This document shows, piece after piece, positions 8,639-19,267 of a DNA stretch of 64,000 nt. Positions within the stretch are counted from its first letter, which is position 1, and every line of letters starts with the position of its first letter. The notes below the pieces were generated by a model that had not been told where the DNA came from, did no database searches, and saw only the letters and a program-made list of their open reading frames with translations. A program made the translations under genes and the position numbers. The DNA is from Methylobacillus sp. MM3 (GTDB lineage: Bacteria > Pseudomonadota > Gammaproteobacteria > Burkholderiales > Methylophilaceae), in contig NZ_LXTQ01000001.1 in NCBI RefSeq assembly GCF_001645185.1, forward strand, positions 760,520-824,519, written 5' to 3'.

Positions 8639-9853
8639 ATGCAAGATCATGCATTTATCGGGCGCCAGCCCCTGCTCGACTCCAAACAGCAGATTATTGC
8701 TTACGAATTGCTGTTTCGAGACAGTGCCAACGCTCATGACGCCGTCATTGAAGACAACCTGAAGTCCTGCGCCCGCGTACTCGTGAACACCATGTCCGAG
8801 ATGGGCGCTCAATGGCTGCTCGGCGACAAACTGGCATTCATCAACGTCAGCGAGGAATTGCTGCACAGCGAATTTCTCGAACTCCTGCCGCCGCAACGTA
8901 CCGTACTTGAAGTCCTTGAAAACGTCCCCGCCACCGAAGCCGTCGTCCAGCGCATCAAGGAATTGCGCGAGCAGGGCTTCCAGATCGCGCTCGACGATTT
9001 CGTGCCCACCGCAGAAACCATACCGCTGTTGAAGCTTGCGCATTACGTGAAGCTCGACGTACATGAACATGGCCTGGAAAACACCGCAAAGCTGTTTGCC
9101 CAGCTCAAGACATTGCCCGTCAAACTGGTCGCAGAAAAGGTGGAAACCCCTGAGGAGTTCGAAGCCTGCAAGAAAATGGGCTTCCATTACTTTCAGGGAT
9201 ACTATTTCGCCCACCCGGAAACACTGACCGCGCGCGTCATCAATCCGACCTATGCCTCCGTGCTGGATCTGCTCAACATGGTGAGCAAGGATGCCGACGT
9301 CAAGGACGTCGAAAACGGCTTTAAACGCGATCCTGCGCTTTCGTTCAAACTGCTGCGCTACATCAACTCCGTCGGCTTCGGGCTCTCCTGCGAAATCCAG
9401 TCGATTCGTCATGCGCTGACTATCCTCGGCACCAAACAGCTCTACCGCTGGCTGACATTGCTGATGGTCACTGCCGGTGAAAATGCCGCCTCGCCTGCGC
9501 TGATGAAAACCGCGATCACGCGCGGCCGCCTGACGGAACTCCTCGGCACCGACTATTTCGACAAGACCGATCGCGACAATCTTTTCATTGTCGGCGTGTT
9601 TTCCCTGCTCGATGCCATGCTGGAAATGCCCATGGATCAGGTGCTCGAAAAGGTCCTGCTGCCGGAGGCGGTCACCGATGCCTTGCTCAACCGCGAAGGC
9701 ATCTACGGGCCTTTCCTGCAACTCGCCGAGGCGTGCGAAGACGCCGACAGCTCACGCATTGCGGAACTCGCGGCTTCCCTGCAATACGATCCGGACAAGG
9801 TTAATAACTGCCATATCGCAGCCTTGGCCTGGGTCGAGAATCTGGGTGTTTGA
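8639..9853 (+). CDS. EAL-like/HDOD signalling protein (YuxH/CdgJ type)
   Basis: A 404-residue cytosolic protein with an N-terminal EAL-like domain (about 1-200) and a C-terminal HDOD domain (about 200-400). The EAL signature is changed to ELL (IAYELLFRD). NVS, LDDF and AEKVET are recognisable, but several positions depart from active phosphodiesterases, so loss of catalysis is likely. HDOD domains are related to HD phosphohydrolases without metal ligands. Family members such as Vibrio CdgJ affect motility or biofilm. Its place between cheA and pilU suggests a link between flagellar and pilus motility. It has its own start after a terminator. Confidence 0.85.
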   Translation: MQDHAFIGRQPLLDSKQQIIAYELLFRDSANAHDAVIEDNLKSCARVLVNTMSEMGAQWLLGDKLAFINVSEELLHSEFLELLPPQRTVLEVLENVPATEAVVQRIKELREQGFQIALDDFVPTAETIPLLKLAHYVKLDVHEHGLENTAKLFAQLKTLPVKLVAEKVETPEEFEACKKMGFHYFQGYYFAHPETLTARVINPTYASVLDLLNMVSKDADVKDVENGFKRDPALSFKLLRYINSVGFGLSCEIQSIRHALTILGTKQLYRWLTLLMVTAGENAASPALMKTAITRGRLTELLGTDYFDKTDRDNLFIVGVFSLLDAMLEMPMDQVLEKVLLPEAVTDALLNREGIYGPFLQLAEACEDADSSRIAELAASLQYDPDKVNNCHIAALAWVENLGV

Positions 9854-9861
9854 ACACCCAG
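9842..9861. other. Hairpin spanning the stop codon of the EAL/HDOD gene
   Basis: CTGGGTGT (9842-9849) pairs perfectly with ACACCCAG (9854-9861) around a TTGA loop that contains the TGA stop. No T-tract follows, so it is not a standard terminator. It could protect the mRNA 3' end or attenuate entry into pilU. Confidence 0.45.
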
Positions 9862-9896
9862 CCTGACCGTCTTCAATCACTGATCGAGTACTCCGC

Positions 9897-11099
9897 ATGA
9901 CGAACGAACAGGCTCTGGCGTACATGCACAATCTCCTGCGTGTCATGCTGGAGAAAAAAGCCTCCGACCTTTTCATCTCAGCCGATTTTCCGCCTGCAAT
10001 GAAGATTGACGGCAAGATGACGCCGCTCAATGCCCAGCGCCTCACCGGCGAACATACCAAGGCATTCGCTCATGCGTTGATGAACGACAAGCAGCGCAAT
10101 GAATTCGCGCAGGAAAAAGAATGCAATTTTGCGATCTGGCCGAAGGAAATCGGCCGTTTCCGCGTCAATGTCTTCGTTCAGCAGGAAAATGTCGGCATGG
10201 TGCTGCGTACCATCACCACCAAGATTCCGAATTTCGACGAACTCGGCCTGCCGCCGCAACTGAAGGACGTGATGATGGCCAAGCGCGGCCTGATCATTCT
10301 GGTAGGCGGCACGGGCTCCGGAAAATCGACCACGCTGGCGGCCCTGATCGATTACCGCAACGAACATTCCTACGGTCATATCATCACCATCGAAGACCCG
10401 GTGGAGTATGTGCATCCGAGCAAGAACTGCCTGATTACGCATCGCGAAGTCGGCCGCGACACCAATGGCTGGTTCAACGCGCTCAAGAATACGTTGCGGC
10501 AGGCGCCTGATGTAATCCTGATCGGCGAAATCCGCGACCGGGAAACCATGGAATTCGCGCTCGCCTTCGCCGAGACGGGGCACTTGTGCATGGCGACCCT
10601 GCACGCCAACAGCGCCAATCAGGCGCTGGACCGCATCATCAATTTCTTCCCGGAAGAACGGCACGCGCAATTGCACATGGATCTTTCGCTCAACCTGCGC
10701 GCCTTTGTTTCGCAGCGGCTGGTGCCGAAAAAAGACGGCGGACGCTGTGCTGCCATCGAAATCCTGCTCAACTCCCCACTGGTTGCCGACCTGATCCTCA
10801 AGGGCGAAACCAATATGGTGAAGGAGACCATGGCGAAATCCATAGAGCTGGGCATGCAGACCTTCGATCAGGCATTGTTCAATCTGTGCGAAGAAGGCCG
10901 GATCACTGAAGAGGACGCACTGCGCAACGCCGATTCGATCAACGAGTTGCGCTTGAGATTCAAGCTGCACAGCAAGGATTCCAAGTCCAAGGACGCAATG
11001 TCGCGCATCGATCATCTCTCGCTGCACGAAGAGGAACCCGAGGAAGAGGCGCCGTTAGACGCCGCGCCCGGCCCAGATACTCCCAAAACCGCAGGTTAA
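9897..11099 (+). CDS. pilU: PilT/PilU-family retraction ATPase, PilU-like
   Basis: A hexameric motor ATPase of type IV pili. The 400-residue protein shows an N-terminal PAS-like region (KKASDLFISADFPP), Walker A GGTGSGKST near 138-146, the Asp box (TIEDPVEYVH), Walker B (VILIGEIRDRETM) and the His box (ATLHANSANQALDRI). The C-terminal tail (about 360-400) is acidic and proline-rich. Sequence features such as RINFFPEERH and KGETNMVKE fit PilU better than PilT. PilU usually needs PilT and is encoded next to it; no pilT is in this window. It is followed 4 bases later by a DUF3301 gene. Confidence 0.88.
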   Translation: MTNEQALAYMHNLLRVMLEKKASDLFISADFPPAMKIDGKMTPLNAQRLTGEHTKAFAHALMNDKQRNEFAQEKECNFAIWPKEIGRFRVNVFVQQENVGMVLRTITTKIPNFDELGLPPQLKDVMMAKRGLIILVGGTGSGKSTTLAALIDYRNEHSYGHIITIEDPVEYVHPSKNCLITHREVGRDTNGWFNALKNTLRQAPDVILIGEIRDRETMEFALAFAETGHLCMATLHANSANQALDRIINFFPEERHAQLHMDLSLNLRAFVSQRLVPKKDGGRCAAIEILLNSPLVADLILKGETNMVKETMAKSIELGMQTFDQALFNLCEEGRITEEDALRNADSINELRLRFKLHSKDSKSKDAMSRIDHLSLHEEEPEEEAPLDAAPGPDTPKTAG

Positions 11100-11103
11100 A
11101 GGC

Positions 11104-11424
11104 ATGGAAATCGCATTACTCGTAACACTCGCTATCATCGCCTGGCTCTGGCTGGATGGCATCAAGGCGCGTGAAATCGCAGTCAAGGCCGGCCAGGAAG
11201 CTGCCGAGAAATCCGGATTGCAGTTTCTCGACGAAACCGTAGGCATGATCAGGCTTCGTGCCGGACGCGACGGTGCCGGACGCATGCAGCTCAAGCGCAC
11301 GTATGGCTTCGAGGTCAGCGACACCGGCATCGAACGCCTTGATTGCAGCATCACCCTGCTTGGCAAACGGGTCGAAGCCATCGACATTCCGCCGCACCTG
11401 GACAACGTTGTCCGGCTGTATTAA
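11104..11424 (+). CDS. DUF3301 domain protein
   Basis: A 106-residue protein with one N-terminal membrane segment (about 3-18, IALLVTLAIIAWLWLDG) followed by a small soluble domain with the DUF3301 pattern: AREIAVKAGQEAAEKSGLQFLDETV and a conserved LKRTYGFEVS stretch. The function is unknown. It is probably co-transcribed with pilU and gluQ, since gaps are 4 and 19 bases. Confidence 0.8.
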   Translation: MEIALLVTLAIIAWLWLDGIKAREIAVKAGQEAAEKSGLQFLDETVGMIRLRAGRDGAGRMQLKRTYGFEVSDTGIERLDCSITLLGKRVEAIDIPPHLDNVVRLY

Positions 11425-11443
11425 TCCGAACTCCGCACTTTGA

Positions 11444-12376
11444 ATGGCAAACGCACCTTACCGTGGCCGTTTCGCCCCTTCCCCTACCGGCCCCTTGCAC
11501 TTCGGCTCGCTGGTCGCGGCCCTTGGCAGTTATCTTGAAGCAAAATGCCACAATGGCACCTGGCTGGTTCGCATGGAGGATATCGATCCGCCACGCGAAA
11601 TGCCCGGGGCCGCGGATGCCATACTCCGAACGCTGGAAGCCTATGGATTCGAATGGGATGGGCCGGTGCTTTACCAAAGCCTGCGTAGCGGGCTCTATGA
11701 TGCAGCACTAACAAAACTCAGGAACGACGGTCTGCTCTACCCTTGCGCCTGCACGCGCAAGGAAATCATGGATTTCGCAATGCCGGGGGTCGACGGCCCC
11801 ATTTATCCCGGTACCTGTCGCGATGGATTGCCGCCAGACCGTGTGCCGCGCGCCTGGCGGGTTCGGGTCGATGCAGCTGAAATCATATTCGAAGATGCGA
11901 TACAAGGAACCATGCGACAGAACCTCGCCCGGGATATCGGCGACTTCGTATTGAAACGCGCTGACGGTTTTTTTGCCTATCAACTGGCGGTAGTGATAGA
12001 CGACGCAGCGCAAGGCATCACGCACGTAGTGCGCGGCTCCGATCTGCTGGACTCCACGCCGCGCCAGATTTATCTGCAACAGCGGCTGGATTTACCCACG
12101 CCGAGCTATGCCCATCTGCCAGTCGCAACAAACATCGCCGGAGAAAAACTCAGCAAGCAGACATTGGCTCGGCCGCTCGAACTGGCGCAACCGGTCTCTG
12201 CCCTATGGCAAGCATTGGATTTTCTGGGTCAGCAACCGCCTCAGGCACTTGCGGGGGAAAACCTGGCAGAGCTATGGAAATGGGCCGTTGCGCATTGGCA
12301 TATCGAGCACATCCCTAAACAACGGGCAATCGTGGCACAAGATGCGTCGCATGTCTCGGCCACGACCAAACCCTGA
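11444..12376 (+). CDS. gluQ: Glutamyl-Q tRNA(Asp) synthetase
   Basis: GluQRS is a truncated glutamyl-tRNA synthetase paralogue that adds glutamate to queuosine in the anticodon of tRNA-Asp. The 310-residue length fits the catalytic domain alone without the anticodon-binding domain. The HIGH-like motif is RFAPSPTGPLHFGSL (about 8-22), the KMSKS-like motif is GEKLSKQT, and zinc ligands are seen in YPCACTRKE and YPGTCRDG. The start ATG comes directly after the DUF3301 gene. Confidence 0.93.
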   Translation: MANAPYRGRFAPSPTGPLHFGSLVAALGSYLEAKCHNGTWLVRMEDIDPPREMPGAADAILRTLEAYGFEWDGPVLYQSLRSGLYDAALTKLRNDGLLYPCACTRKEIMDFAMPGVDGPIYPGTCRDGLPPDRVPRAWRVRVDAAEIIFEDAIQGTMRQNLARDIGDFVLKRADGFFAYQLAVVIDDAAQGITHVVRGSDLLDSTPRQIYLQQRLDLPTPSYAHLPVATNIAGEKLSKQTLARPLELAQPVSALWQALDFLGQQPPQALAGENLAELWKWAVAHWHIEHIPKQRAIVAQDASHVSATTKP

Positions 12377-12471
12377 TGCCGCAATCCCCCATGCCACGGA
12401 ACCAACGGGCTTCTCTTCTGGTCGCAAGAGTTTGATAATATGCGCCCTTTAGCCCCCATTCCGAGTCTCCA

Positions 12472-13350
12472 ATGTCAATAACCGACTCCACCTTGTCCCG
12501 CTTCATTTTCGAACACGCCCCAATACGGGGCGAATTCACCCATGTCGGCGAAGCCTGGCGAACCATGCTGGCCCAGCACAATTACCCTCCCGTATTGAAA
12601 GGCCTGCTGGGCGAACTGGTAGCGGCGAGCGCGCTGCTGGCGGCGACCCTCAAGCTGAGGGGCTCGCTGATCCTGCAAATCCAGGGCAATGGCCCGATTT
12701 CCCTGCTGGTGGTGGAATGCACCGGCGACCTGAAAATGCGCGCGACCGCAAAATGGAAAGGCGATCTGCCGCACACCCGGCTGGCAGATCTGATCGGCGA
12801 GGGCAGCTTCGTCATTACGCTGGACCCCAAGGACGGCAATCAGACCTATCAGGGCATTGTGCCGCTGGAAGGCGATAGCGTCGCAGAAGTGCTTCAGAAC
12901 TACATGATGCGCTCCGAACAGCTTGAAACGCGGCTGTGGCTGGCTGCGGACAGCACCTGCGTAGGCGGCATGCTGTTGCAGAAAATGCCCGAGCAGGAAG
13001 CTCGTGACGATGACGCGTGGAACCGCGCAGGTCAACTGGCGGCGACGCTGACTCCAAATGAATTGCTCGAATTACCCGCGCCGGAGATTCTGCACCGCCT
13101 GTTCCATGAGGAAGACATCCGATTGTTCGAAGCACAGGAAGTACGCTTCGAATGCACCTGTTCGCGGGATAGTGTCACCGGCATGCTGCGCATGCTGGGG
13201 CATGATGAAATCCGCAGCATAGTCGAAGAACATGGCCGCGTCGAAGTACATTGCGAATTTTGCAACCAACGCTATGAATTCGATCCGGTGGATGCGGAGC
13301 AGGTTTTCGTCACCACGATCAAGGTGCCGGGCAGCGAAGCCAAGCACTAA
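12472..13350 (+). CDS. hslO: Redox-regulated chaperonin Hsp33
   Basis: Hsp33 is a cytosolic holdase activated by oxidative stress through release of zinc and formation of disulfides. The 292-residue protein keeps all four redox cysteines: CTC at 228-230 and CEFC at 261-264, in the usual CxC/CxxC arrangement. The N-terminal fold is complete, including GGMLLQKMPEQ. Its stop overlaps by 4 bases the stop of the convergent GGDEF-EAL gene, so no terminator separates the two. Confidence 0.95.
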   Translation: MSITDSTLSRFIFEHAPIRGEFTHVGEAWRTMLAQHNYPPVLKGLLGELVAASALLAATLKLRGSLILQIQGNGPISLLVVECTGDLKMRATAKWKGDLPHTRLADLIGEGSFVITLDPKDGNQTYQGIVPLEGDSVAEVLQNYMMRSEQLETRLWLAADSTCVGGMLLQKMPEQEARDDDAWNRAGQLAATLTPNELLELPAPEILHRLFHEEDIRLFEAQEVRFECTCSRDSVTGMLRMLGHDEIRSIVEEHGRVEVHCEFCNQRYEFDPVDAEQVFVTTIKVPGSEAKH

Positions 13351-15518
13351 CCTCTACTTCCCACCATTCCTTCCAGCACTTCAGCCGTCACCGGGCGGCT
13401 GAAAAAATACCCCTGGAATTCGTCGCAGCCTATGCTGCGCAGATAGTCGTACTGATACTGCGTCTCGACCCCTTCCGCAATCACCTTCAAGCCCAGGCTT
13501 TGTCCCAGCGCCACGATGGCACGCAATATCGCCAGATTTGCCGGCTCGGCCTCCAGATCGTCGACAAAAGCCTTGTCGATCTTGAGGCGGTCGATAGGAA
13601 AGTGCTTCAGGTAGGCCATGCTGGAATAACCGGTGCCGAAATCATCGATGGCGAGACTGACCCCGAGCGCTTTCAGGGCGTGCAAGGTTTCGATGAATTT
13701 TTCGGTGTCGTGCACCAGCATGCTTTCGGTGATCTCCAGCTCCAGGCATTTCGCTTCCAGCCCGGAATCGCGCAACACGGTTTCCACCATGTTGACGAGA
13801 CCCGGTTGCCGGAACTGGCGCGGCGAAACATTCACTGCGACCGGCACCGGATATCCGAATTTTTCTCTCAATTCGCGCGCCTGGCGGCAAGCGGTAAAGA
13901 GCACCCAATAACCGATTTCCTCGATCATTCCGGTTTCTTCTGCAACGGGGATAAAGCTTCCTGGCGAAACCATCTCCTCGCCCTCCGGCTGCCATCGGAT
14001 CAAGGCCTCCACACCGCAGATGCGACCGCTCGCGATATCGATCTGAGGCTGATAATACAGCCGGAATTCCTCGTTTTCGAGAGCGCGGCGCAGACGATAC
14101 TCGATATCCAGACGCTCCAGCAGCGCGGCATTCAGTTCGCGCGTATAAAACTGGAAATTGTTGCGTCCGGCGTGCTTGGCCTTGTACATCGCCGAATCCG
14201 CGCTCTTGAGAAGTGTGTTGTAATTGTTGCCGTCGTCCGGGTAAATGCTGACACCGATACTGCACGATACCGTGTAATCCCAGCTATTAATGACAAATGG
14301 CTGCGCGATTGACGCCAATACGCGTTGCATGCTCTGCGCCACATCTTCGACCCGATTGAGCCCCGTGATCAACAAGACGAATTCATCCCCGCCCAGCCGC
14401 ACGACGGTATCCGACTCGCGCACGCAATCCGCGAGACGTGCTGACATGGCCACCAGCAACTCATCGCCGATATGGTGCCCCATGCTGTCGTTGATCATCT
14501 TGAATTGATCCAGATCGACGAATGCCACCGCCACTTTGGAGTGATAGCGGTCGGCAAAACTCATGCACTGCTGCAGGCGATCCGACAACAGGGTTCGATT
14601 CGGCAAGCCGGTCAGGCTATCATGCGTCGCCTGGTATTCGATCTGCCGCTCGTAACTCTTGCGCTCGGTGATGTCTTCCACCGTGCCTTCGTAAAACAAC
14701 AGGTTGCCGTCCGCATCGCGCACTTCGCGCGCGTTCTCGGTAATCCAGATGACATCGCCATTCTTGCGATACACCTGCGCTTCGAAATGCTGCACCCGGC
14801 CCTGCGCCTGCATCAGGCTCACAAACTCCTGCCGCTTCCCCGGATCGACATACAATTGCTTCTGGATATCGGAAATGCCCTCAACCAGATCCTGGGTCGA
14901 TTCGTAACCGTAGATCCGTGCCAGCGCGGGATTGAAATTCAGGTATCTCCCGGAGGGTGTCGTCTGGTAAATGCCTTCGATGGCATTCTCAAAAATCGAG
15001 CGGTAGCGTTCCTCGGCTTCACGCGCCGCTTCTTCGCTCCGTTTGCGCAAGGTGATGTCCTGGATAAAACCTTCCAACGCCTCAACTTCGCCCGCCTCGT
15101 TATACAACGGCATACCGCGCTCAAGCACCCAGCGCACCCCGCCGTCGGCGTGCATGATCCGGTACTCCGCTTCAAAAACCTCGCCTGCATTCGCCGACTC
15201 GATGAATCGCGCGCGCACCCATTCCCGATCGGCCTTGAAAGTGACCTGCTCGTAAGAAATACGATTGTTGTAGAGCATGTCCCCGGGCTCGTAACCTGTC
15301 AGCGCCCGGCAACCCTGGCTGATGAAAATCATCGTCCAGTTTTCGTCCCACAGACAACAGTAGACCATGCCCTCCAGATTATCCAGCAGCGAATCCAGCA
15401 TACGCTCGCGGTCTTCCAGCAATGCGCGCAGGTTGGCGCTCAACTTGATATTCGGCGCAAGCGGTAGCACATGCCTCTCCAATTCGAGCATGGGAAATTC
15501 GGTGCCGGGACTGTTCAT
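13347..15518 (-). CDS. PAS-PAS-GGDEF-EAL cyclic-di-GMP protein
   Basis: A 723-residue cytosolic protein predicted to make or degrade c-di-GMP. Two PAS domains with PAC motifs lie at about 30-160 and 165-290 (FIQDITLRKR, GTVEDITERKS). The GGDEF domain has an intact GGDEF near 375 and an RESD inhibitory site five residues before it. The EAL domain (about 460-720) has EAL near 502, NVSPRQF, LEITESM, IDDFGTGYSS, KIDKAF, AEGVET and FQGYFFSRP. Every visible catalytic motif of both domains is intact, so it may be bifunctional. It is monocistronic, and the PAS domains suggest redox, oxygen or small-ligand sensing. Confidence 0.93.
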   Translation of the reverse strand: MNSPGTEFPMLELERHVLPLAPNIKLSANLRALLEDRERMLDSLLDNLEGMVYCCLWDENWTMIFISQGCRALTGYEPGDMLYNNRISYEQVTFKADREWVRARFIESANAGEVFEAEYRIMHADGGVRWVLERGMPLYNEAGEVEALEGFIQDITLRKRSEEAAREAEERYRSIFENAIEGIYQTTPSGRYLNFNPALARIYGYESTQDLVEGISDIQKQLYVDPGKRQEFVSLMQAQGRVQHFEAQVYRKNGDVIWITENAREVRDADGNLLFYEGTVEDITERKSYERQIEYQATHDSLTGLPNRTLLSDRLQQCMSFADRYHSKVAVAFVDLDQFKMINDSMGHHIGDELLVAMSARLADCVRESDTVVRLGGDEFVLLITGLNRVEDVAQSMQRVLASIAQPFVINSWDYTVSCSIGVSIYPDDGNNYNTLLKSADSAMYKAKHAGRNNFQFYTRELNAALLERLDIEYRLRRALENEEFRLYYQPQIDIASGRICGVEALIRWQPEGEEMVSPGSFIPVAEETGMIEEIGYWVLFTACRQARELREKFGYPVPVAVNVSPRQFRQPGLVNMVETVLRDSGLEAKCLELEITESMLVHDTEKFIETLHALKALGVSLAIDDFGTGYSSMAYLKHFPIDRLKIDKAFVDDLEAEPANLAILRAIVALGQSLGLKVIAEGVETQYQYDYLRSIGCDEFQGYFFSRPVTAEVLEGMVGSRG

Positions 15519-15574
15519 GAGGCATGATCAAGCAGATTTCATGCCGATGATAGTCTTCACAAGAAGGCCGAAAA

Positions 15575-15605
15575 TGGTGGTATACGCCATCATGAGGCGT
15601 CACCA
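15575..15605. other. Hairpin between the TrmH-family gene and the GGDEF-EAL gene
   Basis: TGGTG...ACGCC (15575-15588) pairs with GGCGT CACCA (15596-15605) around an ATCATGA loop, with a small bulge. It lies downstream of the minus-strand methyltransferase and upstream of the GGDEF-EAL start. It could be a weak terminator of the first or a regulatory site of the second. No T-run is present. Confidence 0.4.
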
Positions 15606-15623
15606 AAGTGCACACGCACGCAA

Positions 15624-16400
15624 TTAGTGCGAGAGTTGCCTTACACGCTCGAAAAAGCAGATGGCGGATGCGGCAGCGGCATTCAGCGATTCGACGCTGC
15701 CTGACATGGGGATGGTGACGCGCACGGAGGCCATGCGCTGCAACGCCGGCGAAAGACCGGCGCCCTCGTTGCCGACCAGAAACAGCACTGGCCCAGTGAG
15801 ATCGAGAGCATAAAGCGACTGATCGGCATCGAGGCTGGTTGCGATGGAAATTCCGCCAAACGCCGCCAGCTTTTCAGCCGGATCGACGCGCTCTTCGACC
15901 GCCATCGCAAAATGCGCCCCCATGCCCGCGCGCAACACCTTGGGCGACCAGGCATCGGCGCAGCCCGGCGTAAGCCAGGCCATTTGCGCCCCGGCAGCCG
16001 CGGCCGAACGCAGGATGGAGCCGATATTGCCGGGATCCTGGATATCCTCCAGCAGCACACAGAAATCCTGCGTTTCCGGCAATCTGGAATGCGGCGTTTC
16101 CACCAGCGCCAGAATGCCTACGGGCGTTTCGACCGGGGAAACTTCGGCAAACAGCGCGTCCGACAGCATGATTGTTTGCGGTGCGATGATGCTTTCAAGC
16201 AGGCGGGAACATTCCTCATGCGCGACCCCGCTTTCCGAAACCACCAGCAGCTCCGGCTTGCCGCCAGCCGCCACATATGCCTCGATCAGATGCACGCCAT
16301 CCAGCAGTGTGCGCCCCGCCTTGCGGCGCTCCCGAGCGGATTCGGTCAGCTTCTTCAGTTGCTTGTAGGTGGGATTGTCCCGGGATATGATGTTTTTCAT
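15624..16400 (-). CDS. SpoU/TrmH-family RNA 2'-O-methyltransferase
   Basis: A SAM-dependent rRNA or tRNA ribose methyltransferase with a trefoil-knot (SPOUT) fold. With the start MKNIISRDNP at 16400 it has 258 residues; the frame extends eight codons further upstream but these look non-coding. An N-terminal substrate-binding domain (about 1-95) is followed by SpoU motifs 1 to 3: LEDIQDPGNIGSILRSAAA, LFLVGNEGAGL and IPMSGSVESLNAAAASAI. The exact target cannot be read from the sequence. It is divergent from rsuA, with 57 bases between starts. Confidence 0.88.
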   Translation of the reverse strand: MKNIISRDNPTYKQLKKLTESARERRKAGRTLLDGVHLIEAYVAAGGKPELLVVSESGVAHEECSRLLESIIAPQTIMLSDALFAEVSPVETPVGILALVETPHSRLPETQDFCVLLEDIQDPGNIGSILRSAAAAGAQMAWLTPGCADAWSPKVLRAGMGAHFAMAVEERVDPAEKLAAFGGISIATSLDADQSLYALDLTGPVLFLVGNEGAGLSPALQRMASVRVTIPMSGSVESLNAAAASAICFFERVRQLSH

Positions 16401-16457
16401 AGAATGCCTGTAGTATCCGGCCATTATAAATTCAAGACCTTCTCAAAGATTGCCCTC

Positions 16458-17180
16458 ATGCAGATTGAACGTATTCTCCACTCGCAGGGCTTCGGCGCGC
16501 GCAAACTGTGCCGCATCCTGGTCCGCCATCACGAAGTGACCGTCAACGGCGAGCCGTGCGACGACCCATTCGCGGATTTCAGCACGGATAACCTGCGCTT
16601 TACCGTCAAGGGAGAGCCGTGGGAATACCGCGAAAAAGCCCACCTGATGCTGAACAAGCCCGCCGGTTACGAATGCTCGCTGAAGCCGGCCCATCATCCA
16701 GGCGTGCACGCCCTGTTGCCGATGCCATTGCGCGAGCGCGGCGTACAGAATATCGGCCGTCTCGACGAAGACACCACCGGCCTGCTGCTGTTTTCCGACG
16801 ACGGCCAGTTCATTCATCGCATGGGCTCGCCCAAATGGAAAGTACCGAAGGTGTACGAAGTCACCCTGAAGCATGCCGCAGATGAAAAGCTCGTTGCCGC
16901 CTTGCTGCAAGGCGTGCAGCTTAACGACGAACCGGCCCCCATCGCCGCGCTGGGCTGCGAAGCGATCTCGGAAAGGCTGCTGCACCTCACCCTGGGCGAA
17001 GGCAAATACCATCAGGTAAAGCGGATGGTAGCGGCAGCCGGCAATCGGGTTGAGGCGCTGAAACGCATCGCCATCGGCCGCCTCGCCTTGCCGAAAGATC
17101 TGCCCGAGGGCCAATGGCGCTGGCTGAGCCCGGCTGACCTCGAAGCCCTGCTGCCGACCCGGGAAGCCGCGACAAAATGA
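16458..17180 (+). CDS. rsuA: 16S rRNA pseudouridine synthase RsuA family
   Basis: RsuA makes pseudouridine at position 516 of 16S rRNA. The protein starts at ATG 16458 (MQIERILHSQGFGARKLCR) and has 240 residues; the longer open frame upstream is the shadow of the divergent methyltransferase. An N-terminal S4 RNA-binding domain (about 1-55) precedes the catalytic domain with the key Asp in NIGRLDEDTTGLLLFSDDG and the GKYHQVKRM motif. RsuA is more likely than RluB/E/F because of the short length and the start pattern, but family members are hard to separate by eye. The stop overlaps the MAPEG start. Confidence 0.85.
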   Translation: MQIERILHSQGFGARKLCRILVRHHEVTVNGEPCDDPFADFSTDNLRFTVKGEPWEYREKAHLMLNKPAGYECSLKPAHHPGVHALLPMPLRERGVQNIGRLDEDTTGLLLFSDDGQFIHRMGSPKWKVPKVYEVTLKHAADEKLVAALLQGVQLNDEPAPIAALGCEAISERLLHLTLGEGKYHQVKRMVAAAGNRVEALKRIAIGRLALPKDLPEGQWRWLSPADLEALLPTREAATK

Positions 17181-17584
17181 TGCCAATCGTCGTGCCCTTT
17201 TATGCCGCGTTGCTGGCGCTCTTGTTTGTCGCGCTGAGCATACGCGTCATCAAAGCACGACGCCAGGAAAGGGTCGCCATCGGCGACGGCGGTAATCTCC
17301 GCCTGCGCCGCATCATCGGCGTACATAACAATTTCGCGCAGTACGTGCCGCTGGCCTTGCTGCTGCTGACGTTTGTCGAATTGACGGCAGCACCGCTCCT
17401 GCTGGTACACATCCTTTGCCTGTTACTGCTGATCGGCCGATGCATCCATGCCTACGGCGTGAGCCATGCAAGCGAGAACTTCAGATTTCGCGCCCTGGGC
17501 ATGCACCTGACTTTTGCCAGCATTGCACTCGCGGCGCTTTATCTGCTGTTTTCAACCTTGATGCGTCTTGTCATTGCCGGTTAG
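17177..17584 (+). CDS. MAPEG-family membrane protein
   Basis: A 135-residue integral membrane protein with four hydrophobic segments (about 3-22, 57-77, 78-97 and 108-130). The family motif of eicosanoid/glutathione enzymes is visible as RxxNFAQYVPLALLLL-like text (VHNNFAQYVPLAL) and RCIHAYG. Bacterial members are thought to use glutathione, but the substrate is unknown. It overlaps rsuA by 4 bases (ATGA), so the two are co-translated. Confidence 0.85.
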   Translation: MMPIVVPFYAALLALLFVALSIRVIKARRQERVAIGDGGNLRLRRIIGVHNNFAQYVPLALLLLTFVELTAAPLLLVHILCLLLLIGRCIHAYGVSHASENFRFRALGMHLTFASIALAALYLLFSTLMRLVIAG

Positions 17585-17652
17585 AGCAATCGCAACGCCG
17601 TCGCTTATGTCCACTTTCCCCAGAAATCGCTGGCTATTCGAGTCAGTCTGCG

Positions 17653-17658
17653 TATAAT
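17653..17658 (+). promoter_or_regulatory. Candidate -10 element upstream of rhlE
   Basis: TATAAT at 17653-17658 is a perfect -10 hexamer. The -35 match, TGGCTA about 16 bases upstream, is weak. Transcription from here would give rhlE a 5' leader of about 120 bases, which is common for cold-responsive RNA helicase genes. Confidence 0.45.
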
Positions 17659-17785
17659 CCGCGGCTACCGTGCGTGCTACCAATCAACGCACCGGTCATT
17701 TTCTCATCCGGTCTTCGACCATATAACTCGTCTGCCTCGATTGGTGCCCTCAACGTGAGTGGCAGGCCGTCGCAGGAGTTTTACC

Positions 17786-19246
<1,461 letters not shown>

Positions 19247-19267
19247 CACGCTAGCGGTATAAAAAAG

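Noticed and set aside
7883..9721. 612-codon minus-strand frame opposite cheA and the EAL/HDOD gene
   Set aside because: It crosses the cheA terminator and two well-supported genes; protein is low-complexity His/Gln-rich, as expected of a shadow frame.
15912..16457. Extension of the rsuA frame upstream of 16458
   Set aside because: It runs antisense through the TrmH-family gene, and MQIERILHSQGF is the normal family start.
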